Assembly (NCBI GenBank): GCA_021199305.1 | Contig: JAJQIH010000006.1 | Coordinates: 1-64,000, forward strand | Source: Ruminococcus sp. | GTDB taxonomy: Bacteria > Bacillota > Clostridia > Oscillospirales > Ruminococcaceae | Reading direction: 5' to 3' | Length of the DNA stretch: 64,000 nt | Shown: positions 44,878 to 53,104 of the stretch, piece after piece | Numbering within the stretch: the first letter of the stretch is position 1 | How the letters are laid out: every line of letters begins with the position of its first letter | The notes under the pieces: model-generated | What the model saw: only the letters and a program-made list of their open reading frames with translations | What the model was told of the DNA's origin: nothing | The model's database searches: none | Position numbers and translations under genes: made by a program

Positions 44878-45378
44878 TTATATTTTTGTGGAAATAGTCA
44901 GGCACTCATCCAAAAGCTTATAAAGCTTAGCGCCCTGTATTCCATTTGTTTCTGTGTTGCTTATAAATTCCTCGCTGTCAAATCGTTTACCGTTTGTCAG
45001 AAGCACAAAGCGAACGCCCTGCGCTACGCAAAGAGTAAAAAGGCACTTTGCAGTTTCTTTGAAATCACCTGTTGGAAAATCCTTGGAAAATGTTGCAAAA
45101 ATAGTTGTGCCCACGCCTTTTTCAGACGTAATTTTCATTCTGCCCTCGCTTGAAGCAAAAAGGCTTTTGAGTCCGTTGCGGGAGTTGCCCGAAGGGGGCG
45201 AGTCAAGCGAGCTTTCAATTTCACTTAAAAGCGGCTCGTCAATTCCACAACCGTCGTCTGAAATTTCAAGTGCCGTGCAGTCTGACGAATGAGAAACAGA
45301 TGCACAAATGTTTTTTGCCCCTGAATTGAGCGAGTTTATCGCAATGTCAAGAGCGTGCTGTGAAATGTCGCTTAGCAT
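44878..45378 (-). CDS. GHKL ATPase-domain protein in the hydrogenase operon
   Basis: A 166-residue protein with a histidine-kinase-type ATPase domain: N-box DIAINSLNSGAKNI and G1 box EISDDGCGIDEP, then a glycine-rich lid (GNSRNGLKSLF, GVGTTIFATF). There is no phosphoacceptor histidine domain, so it is not a complete sensor kinase; it resembles an anti-sigma-factor or partner-switch kinase. Its ATG directly follows the hndA stop (TAAATG), so translation is coupled. Such genes recur in clostridial hydrogenase operons, and their role is unknown. Confidence 0.85.
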   Translation of the reverse strand: MLSDISQHALDIAINSLNSGAKNICASVSHSSDCTALEISDDGCGIDEPLLSEIESSLDSPPSGNSRNGLKSLFASSEGRMKITSEKGVGTTIFATFSKDFPTGDFKETAKCLFTLCVAQGVRFVLLTNGKRFDSEEFISNTETNGIQGAKLYKLLDECLTISTKI

Positions 45379-45876
45379 TTAGCCGGTGTACTTTGCTAAG
45401 ATTCCGTCCACGTCGTCAACTGTCAGACGTCCGTATACATCGTCGTTTACAGTAAGTACAGGCGCAAGTCCGCAAGCGCCGATACAACGACAGTCAACAA
45501 GAGTAAATTTTCCGTCCGGAGTGGTTTCGCCACCGCCAATTCCAAGCTTAGCGGAAATCTCATTGAAAATATCTCCTGAACCCTTTACATAGCAAGCGGT
45601 TCCAAGACAAACGGAAATAGTGTATTTTCCCTTTGGATTAAGAGAGAACTGCGAGTAGAATGTTACAACGCCGTAAATCTTTTCCAGCGGAATATTCATT
45701 TCTTCTGCAATTATCTTCTGAACCTCAACAGGCAGGTATCCGTATACTTCCTGCGCCTGCTGCAAAACGGGCATTAAAGCTCCCTTTTCATCCTTGTGAG
45801 AAGCTATAATTTCTCTGAGCTTTGCTTCCTGCTGCTCGGTGCCGGAAAATGGAATCGAACAAATTTTTGCTGCCAT
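45379..45876 (-). CDS. hndA: Hydrogenase NuoE-like [2Fe-2S] subunit
   Basis: A 165-residue subunit. The NuoE signature AQEVYGYLPVEVQKIIAEEM comes first, and the cluster cysteines are in SVCLGTACYVKG and LVDCRCIGACGLAPVL. It passes electrons between the NuoF-like subunit and the hydrogenase. AGGAGG precedes the ATG. First gene of the hnd operon. Confidence 0.94.
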   Translation of the reverse strand: MAAKICSIPFSGTEQQEAKLREIIASHKDEKGALMPVLQQAQEVYGYLPVEVQKIIAEEMNIPLEKIYGVVTFYSQFSLNPKGKYTISVCLGTACYVKGSGDIFNEISAKLGIGGGETTPDGKFTLVDCRCIGACGLAPVLTVNDDVYGRLTVDDVDGILAKYTG

Positions 45877-46283
45877 TCATCAAAACCTCCTAAATATATT
45901 TGTAGCTGTATGAGTTGTTAACCCATACTTACACGTATACTATTATAACAAAAACCGATGTTTTTTTCTATAATCAAGATGAACTAATTTTTGTAAAAAT
46001 CTTGTGCAAAATTGCCAATATATAAATTTTGACATAACTTTATGCGATTTTTGCAGGGGCAAACTCTGTCAAAATCGAAGAGCTTTAGGAATATTGCATA
46101 ATTTCAACTGCGAAAAATTGTGCAAATCGACTATTTTTTCAATTTTGGGATATGTAAAAATTCATATGACAGTATGCAACAAAAAATTGAATTAGTAGCA
46201 ATACGACAGGCTTTGGCAGGATTTTGAAAAAGTCGCAAAAAATGACATATTAAAATGTATATGAGGTCATTCCTTTTTTGCAT
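45877..46283. other. AT-rich divergent intergenic region upstream of hndA
   Basis: On the minus strand TATAAT (45947-45942) is a likely -10 for hndA, with no good -35. GTATG (45908-45912) and CATAC (45924-45928) form an inverted repeat with a central GTTAAC, just downstream of the predicted start, a possible operator. The rest, 45960-46280, is very AT-rich and shows no supported gene. Confidence 0.45.
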
Positions 46284-46312
46284 TTTACAATTTTGTCGAT
46301 ATTTGGTACAAT
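46284..46312 (+). promoter_or_regulatory. Promoter of the histidine phosphatase gene or a small RNA
   Basis: TTTACA (46284-46289), 17 bases, TACAAT (46307-46312) with extended -10 TGG. Predicted start near 46319. Confidence 0.65.
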
Positions 46313-46362
46313 CATTGCAGATAAATTTTGAGTTTAACGACCCCACCATAAATGGCTTGAAG

Positions 46363-46390
46363 CCCCGAAGGAAATATTCTTCGGGGTTTT
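46363..46390 (+). terminator. Intrinsic terminator inside the phosphatase leader
   Basis: CCCCGAAG (46363-46370) pairs perfectly with CTTCGGGG (46379-46386), followed by TTTT. GGCTTGAAGCC (46354-46364) overlaps its left arm and could form a competing stem. It stops transcripts about 70 bases after the promoter and 34 bases before the gene, an attenuator or sRNA end. Confidence 0.75.
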
Positions 46391-46423
46391 GGCTTTATTA
46401 GAGTGAGGAAAGGGAGAGGTATT

Positions 46424-46960
46424 ATGAAACTTATATTTGCAAGGCACGGACAAACCGACTACAACGTAGCGCAGAGGGTTTGCGGCGCAAGTCCTGCCAT
46501 GCTGACAGACGAGGGCAAGCACCAGGCCAAAGAGCTGGGCGTTCGGCTGAAGGAGAAGGGAATTGATATAATCGTTTCTTCGCCGCTTCAGAGGGCGATT
46601 GATACAGCGACTCTTGCCAACGAAACGCTCAATCGGGAGATAGTAATCGACGAGCATTTTACCGAGTGGAATTACGGTAACTACGAGGGCGTGGATTTTC
46701 TGGGCGTTTACGATGAGTTTCAGGCGGCAAAGCTCGAGTTCGGCAAGCGGCTTGGCGGCGGCGAATCGGTAATGGAGCTTGCTCACAGAGTTTTCAGTGG
46801 AATCGACGGACTGAAGGAACGCTACCCTGACAAGACTGTGCTTGTCGTTTGCCACGGCGGAGTTTGCAGGGTTGTAAGAATGTATTTCGAGGACCTTTCA
46901 ATGGAGGATTTTGCAGGCTATTTTATGGACAACGGCGAAACGCTTGAATATATTGTTTGA
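46424..46960 (+). CDS. Histidine phosphatase family protein
   Basis: A 178-residue phosphatase of the phosphoglycerate mutase-like branch. The catalytic histidine is in FARHGQTDYNVAQRV at the N-terminus, and the second is in LVVCHGGVCRVVRM near residue 145. It ends in a segment typical of small PhoE/CobC-like enzymes. GGGAGAGG supports the ATG at 46424; an upstream in-frame start lies in the terminator region. The substrate is unknown. Confidence 0.9.
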   Translation: MKLIFARHGQTDYNVAQRVCGASPAMLTDEGKHQAKELGVRLKEKGIDIIVSSPLQRAIDTATLANETLNREIVIDEHFTEWNYGNYEGVDFLGVYDEFQAAKLEFGKRLGGGESVMELAHRVFSGIDGLKERYPDKTVLVVCHGGVCRVVRMYFEDLSMEDFAGYFMDNGETLEYIV

Positions 46961-46989
46961 GCAAATGGCCAAAAGAGTGTGAATTTTGC

Positions 46990-47018
46990 TTGACTTTTTT
47001 GTGAGATAACTGTATAAT
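46990..47018 (+). promoter_or_regulatory. Promoter of secDF
   Basis: TTGACT (46990-46995), 17 bases, TATAAT (47013-47018). About 100 bases of leader precede the gene. Confidence 0.8.
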
Positions 47019-47121
47019 AAACAAGTAATGTCCTGTGCCGAAAAGGCGTGTGGTCTATTTTGTCTTTCAGCAATTTTTTATATGCAGACAATGAAAATCT
47101 TTAATTTGGGAGGAAATAAAG

Positions 47122-49467
47122 TTGCGTAAAGTAAAAAAGCCCGTTTTCTTTATCGTCGTAGCTGTTATTGCAGTGCTTACATATCTGACAATATTTGGCG
47201 TTCATGGGCAGTACGGTGATACGGAAATAACATACATCAAGGGCGTTGATGAAATCAGGTGGGGAATTGATATTCAAGGAGGAGTTAACGCTACTTTTGA
47301 GCCTGCCGACGATTATGATGCGTCTGAGGACGATATGGCTGCCGCGAAGAGTCTTATTGAGCAGCGACTTGTAAACAACAACATAACCGACAGTGAGGTT
47401 TATGTTGACGAAAACGAAAAGAGAGTAGTAGTTGAGTTCCCATGGCAGGCAGGAGATACAGATTTTGACCCTGAAACTGCTATTGAAGAGCTTGGCGAGA
47501 GTGCAATATTAACCTTCAGGGAAGGCTCTCAGGACCCTGATGGAACTATAATTCTGACAGGTGATCAGGTTACAAAGGCTGAGGCTGGATACCAGACTGA
47601 CGAAACAACAGGCTCCAGCGAGGTTGTTGTAAGCCTTGAATTTGACGACGAAGGAACAGAAGCTTTTGCTGAGGCTACTGCTGAGCTTGCTGGAAGCGGT
47701 TCTATCTCTATTTATATGGACGACGAATGTATTTCGTATCCTACCGTTAATTCAGCAATTACAGACGGTAAGTGCGTAATCGAAGGCGACTTCACTTATG
47801 ATGAAGCCAAGAAGCTTGCCGACAACATCAACGCTGGTTCGCTTCCGTTCAAGCTTGAAGCTACAAGCACAAGCATCGTTTCTCCGACACTCGGTGAGGG
47901 AGCGCTTACATCAATAGTAATCGCTGGAATTATTGCTTTCGTTCTGATTGCAATTTATATGATATTTATCTACAGACTTGCTGGCGTTGTCGCTACCATT
48001 TCACTTATCGGACAGGTTATATGTACAATCGCCGCTATCTCAGGATTCTTCTCGAACATATCGAGCTTTACGCTTACCATACCAGGTATCGCAGGTATTA
48101 TCCTTGCTGTTGGAATGGGCGTTGACGCAAACGTAGTTACATTCGAGAGAGTCAAGGAAGAGCTCAGAAACGGCAAGACCTTAAACGGTGCAATAGAAAG
48201 CGGATTCAAAAAGGCTTGGAGCGCAGTTTTTGACAGTAACATCACAGTAGTATTTGTTGCGATAATCCTGATGGGAGCGTTCGGACCGACCGACGGCGTG
48301 TTTGCAAAGCTGTTAAACTTTGTATTCTTCTCATTCGGAGCTTCAACTGCTGGAACGATTTACTCGCTAGGTTATACGCTTTTAGTCGGAATCATTTTAA
48401 ACTTCGTATTCGGAATTTTAGCTTCCCGTCTGATGCTTTCGGCTTTGTCGAAGTTCAAGTGCTTTAAAAAGCCAAGCCTTTATGGTTATAGAGAAAAGAC
48501 TAAAGAGCGCAAAACTCTTAACGTTTACGGAAAGAGAAAGATTTTCTATACAATCTCGGTTGTTATAATTGTAGCTGCTTTAGCTTATACAGCTTTGGGC
48601 GTTGTATCACCGATAGGCGGCGTTGACCTCGCTATTGAGTTTAAGGGCGGTACGCTTATTGAATACTCGTATGAGGGCGAAATTGACACAGACGCTGTAG
48701 CGGACGTTGTCAAGGAGTCTATCGGAGAAGAGGTAACGGTCAAGACTGGTGAAAGTATGGCGAATGACACGAAGACAGTAACCTTGTCGTTTGCTTCTGG
48801 CGACGGACTTACAAACTCCGTTCAGACAGAGCTTACAACAGCTTTGCAGGAGGAGTTTACAGACAATAATCTTGAGGTTTACTCGTCAAGCGACGTTTCA
48901 CCTTCAAACGGTAAGGAATTCTTCCTGAAGTGCTTTGTAGCGGTTGCCTTTGCGGCGATTGTAATGATTATCTACATCGGCTTCAGATTCAGAAAAATCG
49001 GCGGTATTTCAGCCGGCTGTATGGCGGTTGTAGCACTGTTGCACGACGCTTTGATGGTATTTGCGTGCTTCGCGTTCTGCGGATTTGATATAGACGATAA
49101 CTTTATGGCGGTAATTCTTACAATCTTAGGTTACTCAATTAACGCTACAATCATCATCTACGACAGAATAAGAGAAAACAAGCGCCTTTACGGAAAGAAA
49201 ACTCCGCTTGTCGACCTTGTAAATATGTCAGTAACGCAGACGTTCGGAAGAACAGTTCACACAAACGTAACGACAATTATCTCAATGCTGACCGTTTGTA
49301 TAGTTTGTCTGGTAACGGGCGTTACGTCAATCCTTCCGTTCGTATTCCCGATAATCATAGGAATGCTCGCTGGTGTTTATTCTTCAAACGTAATAGCTCC
49401 TACTCTTTGGGTAACGCTTCAGAATAAGCGTGCAGCAAAGGAAGCTAAGCAAAAGGCTAAGGCATAA
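47122..49467 (+). CDS. secDF: Fused protein translocase subunit SecDF
   Basis: A 781-residue fusion of SecD and SecF that uses the proton gradient to help Sec export. The SecD half has an N-terminal helix, a periplasmic-type domain (GGVNATFEPADDYDASEDD, AILTFREG) and a membrane bundle with GIAGIILAVGMGVDANVVTF. The SecF half restarts at about 465 (YGKRKIFYTISVVIIVAALA, AIEFKGGTLIEYSY) and ends with GYSINATIIIYDRIREN and GVYSSNVIAPTLW. The TTG at 47122 follows GGGAGG. Fusion is common in Firmicutes. Confidence 0.95.
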   Translation: MRKVKKPVFFIVVAVIAVLTYLTIFGVHGQYGDTEITYIKGVDEIRWGIDIQGGVNATFEPADDYDASEDDMAAAKSLIEQRLVNNNITDSEVYVDENEKRVVVEFPWQAGDTDFDPETAIEELGESAILTFREGSQDPDGTIILTGDQVTKAEAGYQTDETTGSSEVVVSLEFDDEGTEAFAEATAELAGSGSISIYMDDECISYPTVNSAITDGKCVIEGDFTYDEAKKLADNINAGSLPFKLEATSTSIVSPTLGEGALTSIVIAGIIAFVLIAIYMIFIYRLAGVVATISLIGQVICTIAAISGFFSNISSFTLTIPGIAGIILAVGMGVDANVVTFERVKEELRNGKTLNGAIESGFKKAWSAVFDSNITVVFVAIILMGAFGPTDGVFAKLLNFVFFSFGASTAGTIYSLGYTLLVGIILNFVFGILASRLMLSALSKFKCFKKPSLYGYREKTKERKTLNVYGKRKIFYTISVVIIVAALAYTALGVVSPIGGVDLAIEFKGGTLIEYSYEGEIDTDAVADVVKESIGEEVTVKTGESMANDTKTVTLSFASGDGLTNSVQTELTTALQEEFTDNNLEVYSSSDVSPSNGKEFFLKCFVAVAFAAIVMIIYIGFRFRKIGGISAGCMAVVALLHDALMVFACFAFCGFDIDDNFMAVILTILGYSINATIIIYDRIRENKRLYGKKTPLVDLVNMSVTQTFGRTVHTNVTTIISMLTVCIVCLVTGVTSILPFVFPIIIGMLAGVYSSNVIAPTLWVTLQNKRAAKEAKQKAKA

Positions 49468-49485
49468 AAATTCACACAAAAAAAT

Positions 49486-49517
49486 AAAGGACGAGGCAAT
49501 TTAAGCTTCGTCCTTTT
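49486..49517. terminator. Terminator between secDF and araD
   Basis: AAAGGACGA (49486-49494) pairs with TCGTCCTTT (49508-49516) with T-runs on both sides, fitting a shared terminator for convergent genes. Confidence 0.9.
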
Positions 49518-49529
49518 TTATATTCATTT

Positions 49530-50222
49530 TTACTGTCCGTAATAAGCGTTTTCGCCGTGTTTTCTGAAATAGTGCTTGTCCTGAAGCTCCTGTGGCGCAG
49601 GCTTGACGTTCGGGTTTATAAGCTCGGTTCGGTAAGCCATTTTTGCAATCTCTTCCAAAACGACAGCGCATTCAACCGCCTTCGTCGCCGTTTTTCCCCA
49701 GGCGAACGGCCCGTGATTTTTGCAAAGCACAGCAGGAGTTGCAATAGGGTCAAGTCCCATTCTTTTAAATTCCGAAGCAATTAAAAGTCCTGTGTTTTGC
49801 TCGTAAGCGGAATTTATTTCCTGCTCAGTCAAACATCTGATGCAGGGAACGGCGCCGTAAATGTAGTCGGCGTGGGTTGTGCCGTAGCAGGGTATATCCT
49901 TTCCCGCCTGCGCCCAGGAGGTCGCGTAAGACGAATGTGTATGAACGATTCCTCCAATATCGCCAAACGCTTTGTAAAGTTCAAGGTGAGTCGGAGTATC
50001 AGAGGAAGGGTTAAGATTCCCCTCAACCTTATTTCCCTCAAGGTCAACTACCACCATATCGTCAGGCGTCAGAAGCTCATAATCAACGCCGCTTGGCTTG
50101 ATTACAAAAAGTCCAGAGCTTCGATCTATTGCGCTTACGTTTCCCCAGGTAAATGCAACAAGGTTGTATTTCGGCAAAAGCATATTCGCTTTGTAAACCT
50201 CTTCCTTTAAGCTTTCAAGCAT
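49530..50222 (-). CDS. araD: L-ribulose-5-phosphate 4-epimerase
   Basis: A 230-residue class II aldolase-fold enzyme interconverting L-ribulose 5-phosphate and D-xylulose 5-phosphate. Landmarks are LVAFTWGNVSAIDRSSG, VIKPSGVDYELL, PSSDTPTHLELYKAF and the metal-binding HTHSSYATSWAQAG. The ATG at 50222 follows an AGGGAGG; the longer upstream frame is rejected. It follows the FGGY kinase gene after 13 bases. UlaF/SgbE relatives act on ascorbate products, but the kinase neighbour favours arabinose use. Confidence 0.9.
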   Translation of the reverse strand: MLESLKEEVYKANMLLPKYNLVAFTWGNVSAIDRSSGLFVIKPSGVDYELLTPDDMVVVDLEGNKVEGNLNPSSDTPTHLELYKAFGDIGGIVHTHSSYATSWAQAGKDIPCYGTTHADYIYGAVPCIRCLTEQEINSAYEQNTGLLIASEFKRMGLDPIATPAVLCKNHGPFAWGKTATKAVECAVVLEEIAKMAYRTELINPNVKPAPQELQDKHYFRKHGENAYYGQ

Positions 50223-50235
50223 ATAAAAACCTCCC

Positions 50236-51819
50236 TTAAATGTAATCCGCCGCTGCCTGCTCAAGCGGCAGTGCGCTCTTGTAGCTTTGCATAAATTTTT
50301 CAAAGCCCAAAACGTCCTGCTCGTCAGGTTCTGAATCAATAGTCTTGCTGTCAGCAAATACCTGCTCTCTTAAAAAGTCGGCAAGGGAAGAATAATCCGA
50401 GTTCATAAAAGCCGCTAAAAGAGCCATTCCCCAGGCGCCGCCCTCGCCAGCTTCTTCTGTAACGCTTGTTTTGACATTTGCCGCCGCAGTCATTATTTTT
50501 TGTCCGACGATTGGAGTTTTGAAAAATCCGCCGTGGCAGTTTAGCTTGTCGACCCTGACGCCTTCCTTTTCAAAAAGTATGTCAAGACCGATTTTAAGCG
50601 CTCCGAGAGCTGAATACATTTGAGACCGCATAAGATTTGAAAGGGTAAGAGATGCGTCCTCCGAGCGGAGCAGAAGCGGTCTGCCGCTTTTTGTAGCGGT
50701 GATATTTTCGCCGGATATGTATCCGAACGGAAGCAGTCCGCCGCCGTCCTTTTCGCCATTTAAAGCTGAGGAATATAAAACGCTGTAAAGCTTGTCGGGA
50801 GAAACCTCCTGTCCAAACGCTTTTAAAACGTCCTGGAATAATGCCGCCCAGCAGTTGATTTCCGAAGTGCAGTTGTTAGCGTGTACCATAGCGACAGGAC
50901 TTCCGTCAGGGGTTGTTACCATATCAATCTGCGGATATACGTTTTTAAGCTTGTCCTCAAGTACAACCATTGCAAATACAGACGTGCCAGCCGATACGTT
51001 TCCCGTTCGCTTCAGAACGCTGTTTGTAGCGGTCATACCAGTTCCTGCATCGCCCTCAGGCGGACAAAGAGGTATGCCGCTTGATAAATTTCCAGATGGG
51101 TCAAGAAGACGAGCGCCCTTAGCTGTTAAATGTCCTGCACATTTTCCAGCGCATAAAATATCGGGGAAAATTTCAGAAATTTTAAAGTCGTAGCCGCAGG
51201 ACTTTATAATCTTATCAAACTTGTCCTGCATAGTCTTATCGTAATCGAGCGTTTTGCTGTCGACAGGAAACATTCCCGAGGCATCTCCTATACCCAAAAC
51301 GCACTCATCTGTCAAAAGGTAATGAACGTAGCCTGCGAGTGTGAATACCCGTTTAAGGTGTGCTAAGTGCGGTTTGCTATCCAGCATTGCCTGATAGAGA
51401 TGAGCTATGCTCCAGCGTTCAGGAATGTTAAATTCAAACAGCTCTGAAAGCTTTTTGGCGGCAGCAGAGGTGGTATTGTTTCGCCAGGTTCTGAAGGGAA
51501 CCAAAAGCTCGTCGCTTTCATCAAGCGCAATATATCCGTGCATCATAGCACTGATTCCAATAGCGCCAGTAGTTTTAAGCGCTATGCCAAACTTGCGCTC
51601 TACCTCCTCGCAAAGAGAGGAGTAGGCCGCCTGAAGTCCTGATATAATATCATCCTTTGAGTATGTCCAGATTCCATTTTCGAGTCTGTTTTCCCATGTG
51701 TGTCCGCCAACCGCTAACGGCTTGTTGTCTGAGCCTGTTAAAACGGCTTTTATTCTGGTAGAGCCAAATTCAATTCCAATAGCGGTTCTGCCAGCTTCTA
51801 TATCATTTATCTGCTGCAT
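50236..51819 (-). CDS. FGGY-family carbohydrate kinase, probably ribulokinase-type
   Basis: A 527-residue sugar kinase. The N-terminal ATP fold has AIGIEFGSTRIKAVLTGSD, the sugar site has ISAMMHGYIALDE and FRTWRNNTTS, and IGDASGMFPVD, VSAGTSVFAMV and GEGGAWGMALLAA are typical FGGY landmarks. GGGAGG sets the ATG at 51819. The partner AraD makes L-ribulokinase the likely role, but no arabinose isomerase is nearby and xylulokinase is possible. The start lies 32 bases after its own promoter. Confidence 0.88.
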   Translation of the reverse strand: MQQINDIEAGRTAIGIEFGSTRIKAVLTGSDNKPLAVGGHTWENRLENGIWTYSKDDIISGLQAAYSSLCEEVERKFGIALKTTGAIGISAMMHGYIALDESDELLVPFRTWRNNTTSAAAKKLSELFEFNIPERWSIAHLYQAMLDSKPHLAHLKRVFTLAGYVHYLLTDECVLGIGDASGMFPVDSKTLDYDKTMQDKFDKIIKSCGYDFKISEIFPDILCAGKCAGHLTAKGARLLDPSGNLSSGIPLCPPEGDAGTGMTATNSVLKRTGNVSAGTSVFAMVVLEDKLKNVYPQIDMVTTPDGSPVAMVHANNCTSEINCWAALFQDVLKAFGQEVSPDKLYSVLYSSALNGEKDGGGLLPFGYISGENITATKSGRPLLLRSEDASLTLSNLMRSQMYSALGALKIGLDILFEKEGVRVDKLNCHGGFFKTPIVGQKIMTAAANVKTSVTEEAGEGGAWGMALLAAFMNSDYSSLADFLREQVFADSKTIDSEPDEQDVLGFEKFMQSYKSALPLEQAAADYI

Positions 51820-51850
51820 AAATTTTCCTCCCAGCCTTTTATCTACTGCA

Positions 51851-51879
51851 ATTATACCAAAAGCGAGAGGCTTTTTCAA
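51851..51879 (-). promoter_or_regulatory. Promoter of the kinase-araD operon
   Basis: On the minus strand TTGAAA (51879-51874), 17 bases, TATAAT (51856-51851) with extended -10 TGG. Confidence 0.75.
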
Positions 51880-51889
51880 GAAGTTTTGC

Positions 51890-52828
51890 CTATTTAACCG
51901 TCTGAAGCTTGCAGCCGTCAAAGAAGTAGAGTAAAATCTCCTCGTAGTTTTCCCCCTCAAGTGCGAGCGTTTCAGCGTAAGCCTGACTCATTCCGACTAA
52001 ATGCCCGACACCCTTTGTGACAAAGGTAAATTCGTCGTCCTGGGTTGTCAGCTCAAAATGCTGAGAGGGGAGAGATAAAAGTGAAGAAAGCTCGCTTGCC
52101 AGAACTTCAACTTCGCCGTCAATTTTTATTTTAAGCGGTGTGCCACCCTTGCTGGTGACTGTAACCTCAAGCCAGCTGTTATAATCATCAGAAAGGGTTA
52201 TATCGTAAGCTGCTTCAAGAGCTTCCTTTACTTTATCCGCCGAAAGGGTGGTCGTCTTAGCTTCAATATCTTCGTCCGTTTCACAAGTTACCGATTGAAG
52301 ATAGCTTATATCCTCGCCCCAGATGTCCTTAGCGCTTTCAGTCTGTCCGTATGAGCTTTCAAAGTACGCTACCGCAATTGGCGAGGACTTGTAGGTTAAA
52401 ATCTCGTCGCTTACCTCGTCGATAAGGCTTAAAATGCGTTCTTTAACGTCGTCGTAATTGTCAATAAGCTCGCTTGCTTCATCTTCTGTAAGAATTTTTT
52501 GATAAACCGTTTCGTCGTCGCTTAAATCTGCGCCGTTCAGGCTTTCTAGCGATAAGCTTTGCTCGTGAGAAAGATACGTGTTTTGCAAAACTATCTGCGC
52601 CTTCAGCGTTTCATCGCTCACATCGGTAGAGATTGCCGAAAGGGTTGAATACAAGAGATAATCCCGCCTTGAAAGGGTTGTAATCCCGCCCGTTTCTTCA
52701 CAAAGTATTTTTACCTCGTCGCTGAGAGTAACAGAATTTGTCTGAAGCTTGTCTTTGAAGAAGACAAGGCAGGGGATAAGCATAATTCCAAATGCTAAAA
52801 TCAGTAGAGTTTTTGCAGTACCTTTCAC
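51890..52828 (-). CDS. SpoIID/LytB-domain protein lacking the catalytic glutamate
   Basis: A 312-residue membrane-anchored protein (helix at 7-25, LLILAFGIMLIPCLVFF). SpoIID landmarks are RRDYLLYSTL and SDETLKAQIVLQNTYL (52-86), VAYFESSYGQTESAKDIWG near 155, and GVGHLVGMSQAYAETLALEG near 273. SpoIID lytic transglycosylases have a glutamate in the motif after EY (as in AAEM); aligned here it is Ala65 (LSAIS). GHGVGMSQ also reads GHLVGMSQ. It is therefore probably inactive as a transglycosylase. The start is a GTG at 52828. It stands apart from other sporulation genes. Confidence 0.85.
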   Translation of the reverse strand: MKGTAKTLLILAFGIMLIPCLVFFKDKLQTNSVTLSDEVKILCEETGGITTLSRRDYLLYSTLSAISTDVSDETLKAQIVLQNTYLSHEQSLSLESLNGADLSDDETVYQKILTEDEASELIDNYDDVKERILSLIDEVSDEILTYKSSPIAVAYFESSYGQTESAKDIWGEDISYLQSVTCETDEDIEAKTTTLSADKVKEALEAAYDITLSDDYNSWLEVTVTSKGGTPLKIKIDGEVEVLASELSSLLSLPSQHFELTTQDDEFTFVTKGVGHLVGMSQAYAETLALEGENYEEILLYFFDGCKLQTVK

Positions 52829-52919
52829 TTTTTAAGTTCCTTTCGACTTGATTTGGGGTGCCTTTCAGGACGACCTTTGTATTTAATATATTCAAGTCGG
52901 GAAGGGTATATGTCCGTAC

Positions 52920-52948
52920 TTGACAGAAGGGGAAAATTTTGCTATAAT
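52920..52948 (+). promoter_or_regulatory. Strong promoter of the citrate synthase gene
   Basis: TTGACA (52920-52925), 17 bases, TATAAT (52943-52948) with extended -10 TGC. The start falls near 52955, so the leader is about 150 bases and includes GAGCTGAAAGCTC (53024-53036), a small hairpin. Confidence 0.85.
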
Positions 52949-53104
52949 TTTACTACTAGATGTAATTTGGTGTATTGTTTCCTTGCGACTTTAAGTAAAG
53001 GGCAATAAATTCTTTCGGTCAAGAGCTGAAAGCTCAAGTGGATGGAATATATAAGTATGATGGGGAAAAATATCCGTTTAAGGGTATGAAAGGATTGATG
53101 AAAA

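Noticed and set aside
45908..45928. Rex operator upstream of hndA
   Set aside because: Only one half (TTGTTAA) matches; the other half does not, so it is reported only as an unspecific inverted repeat.
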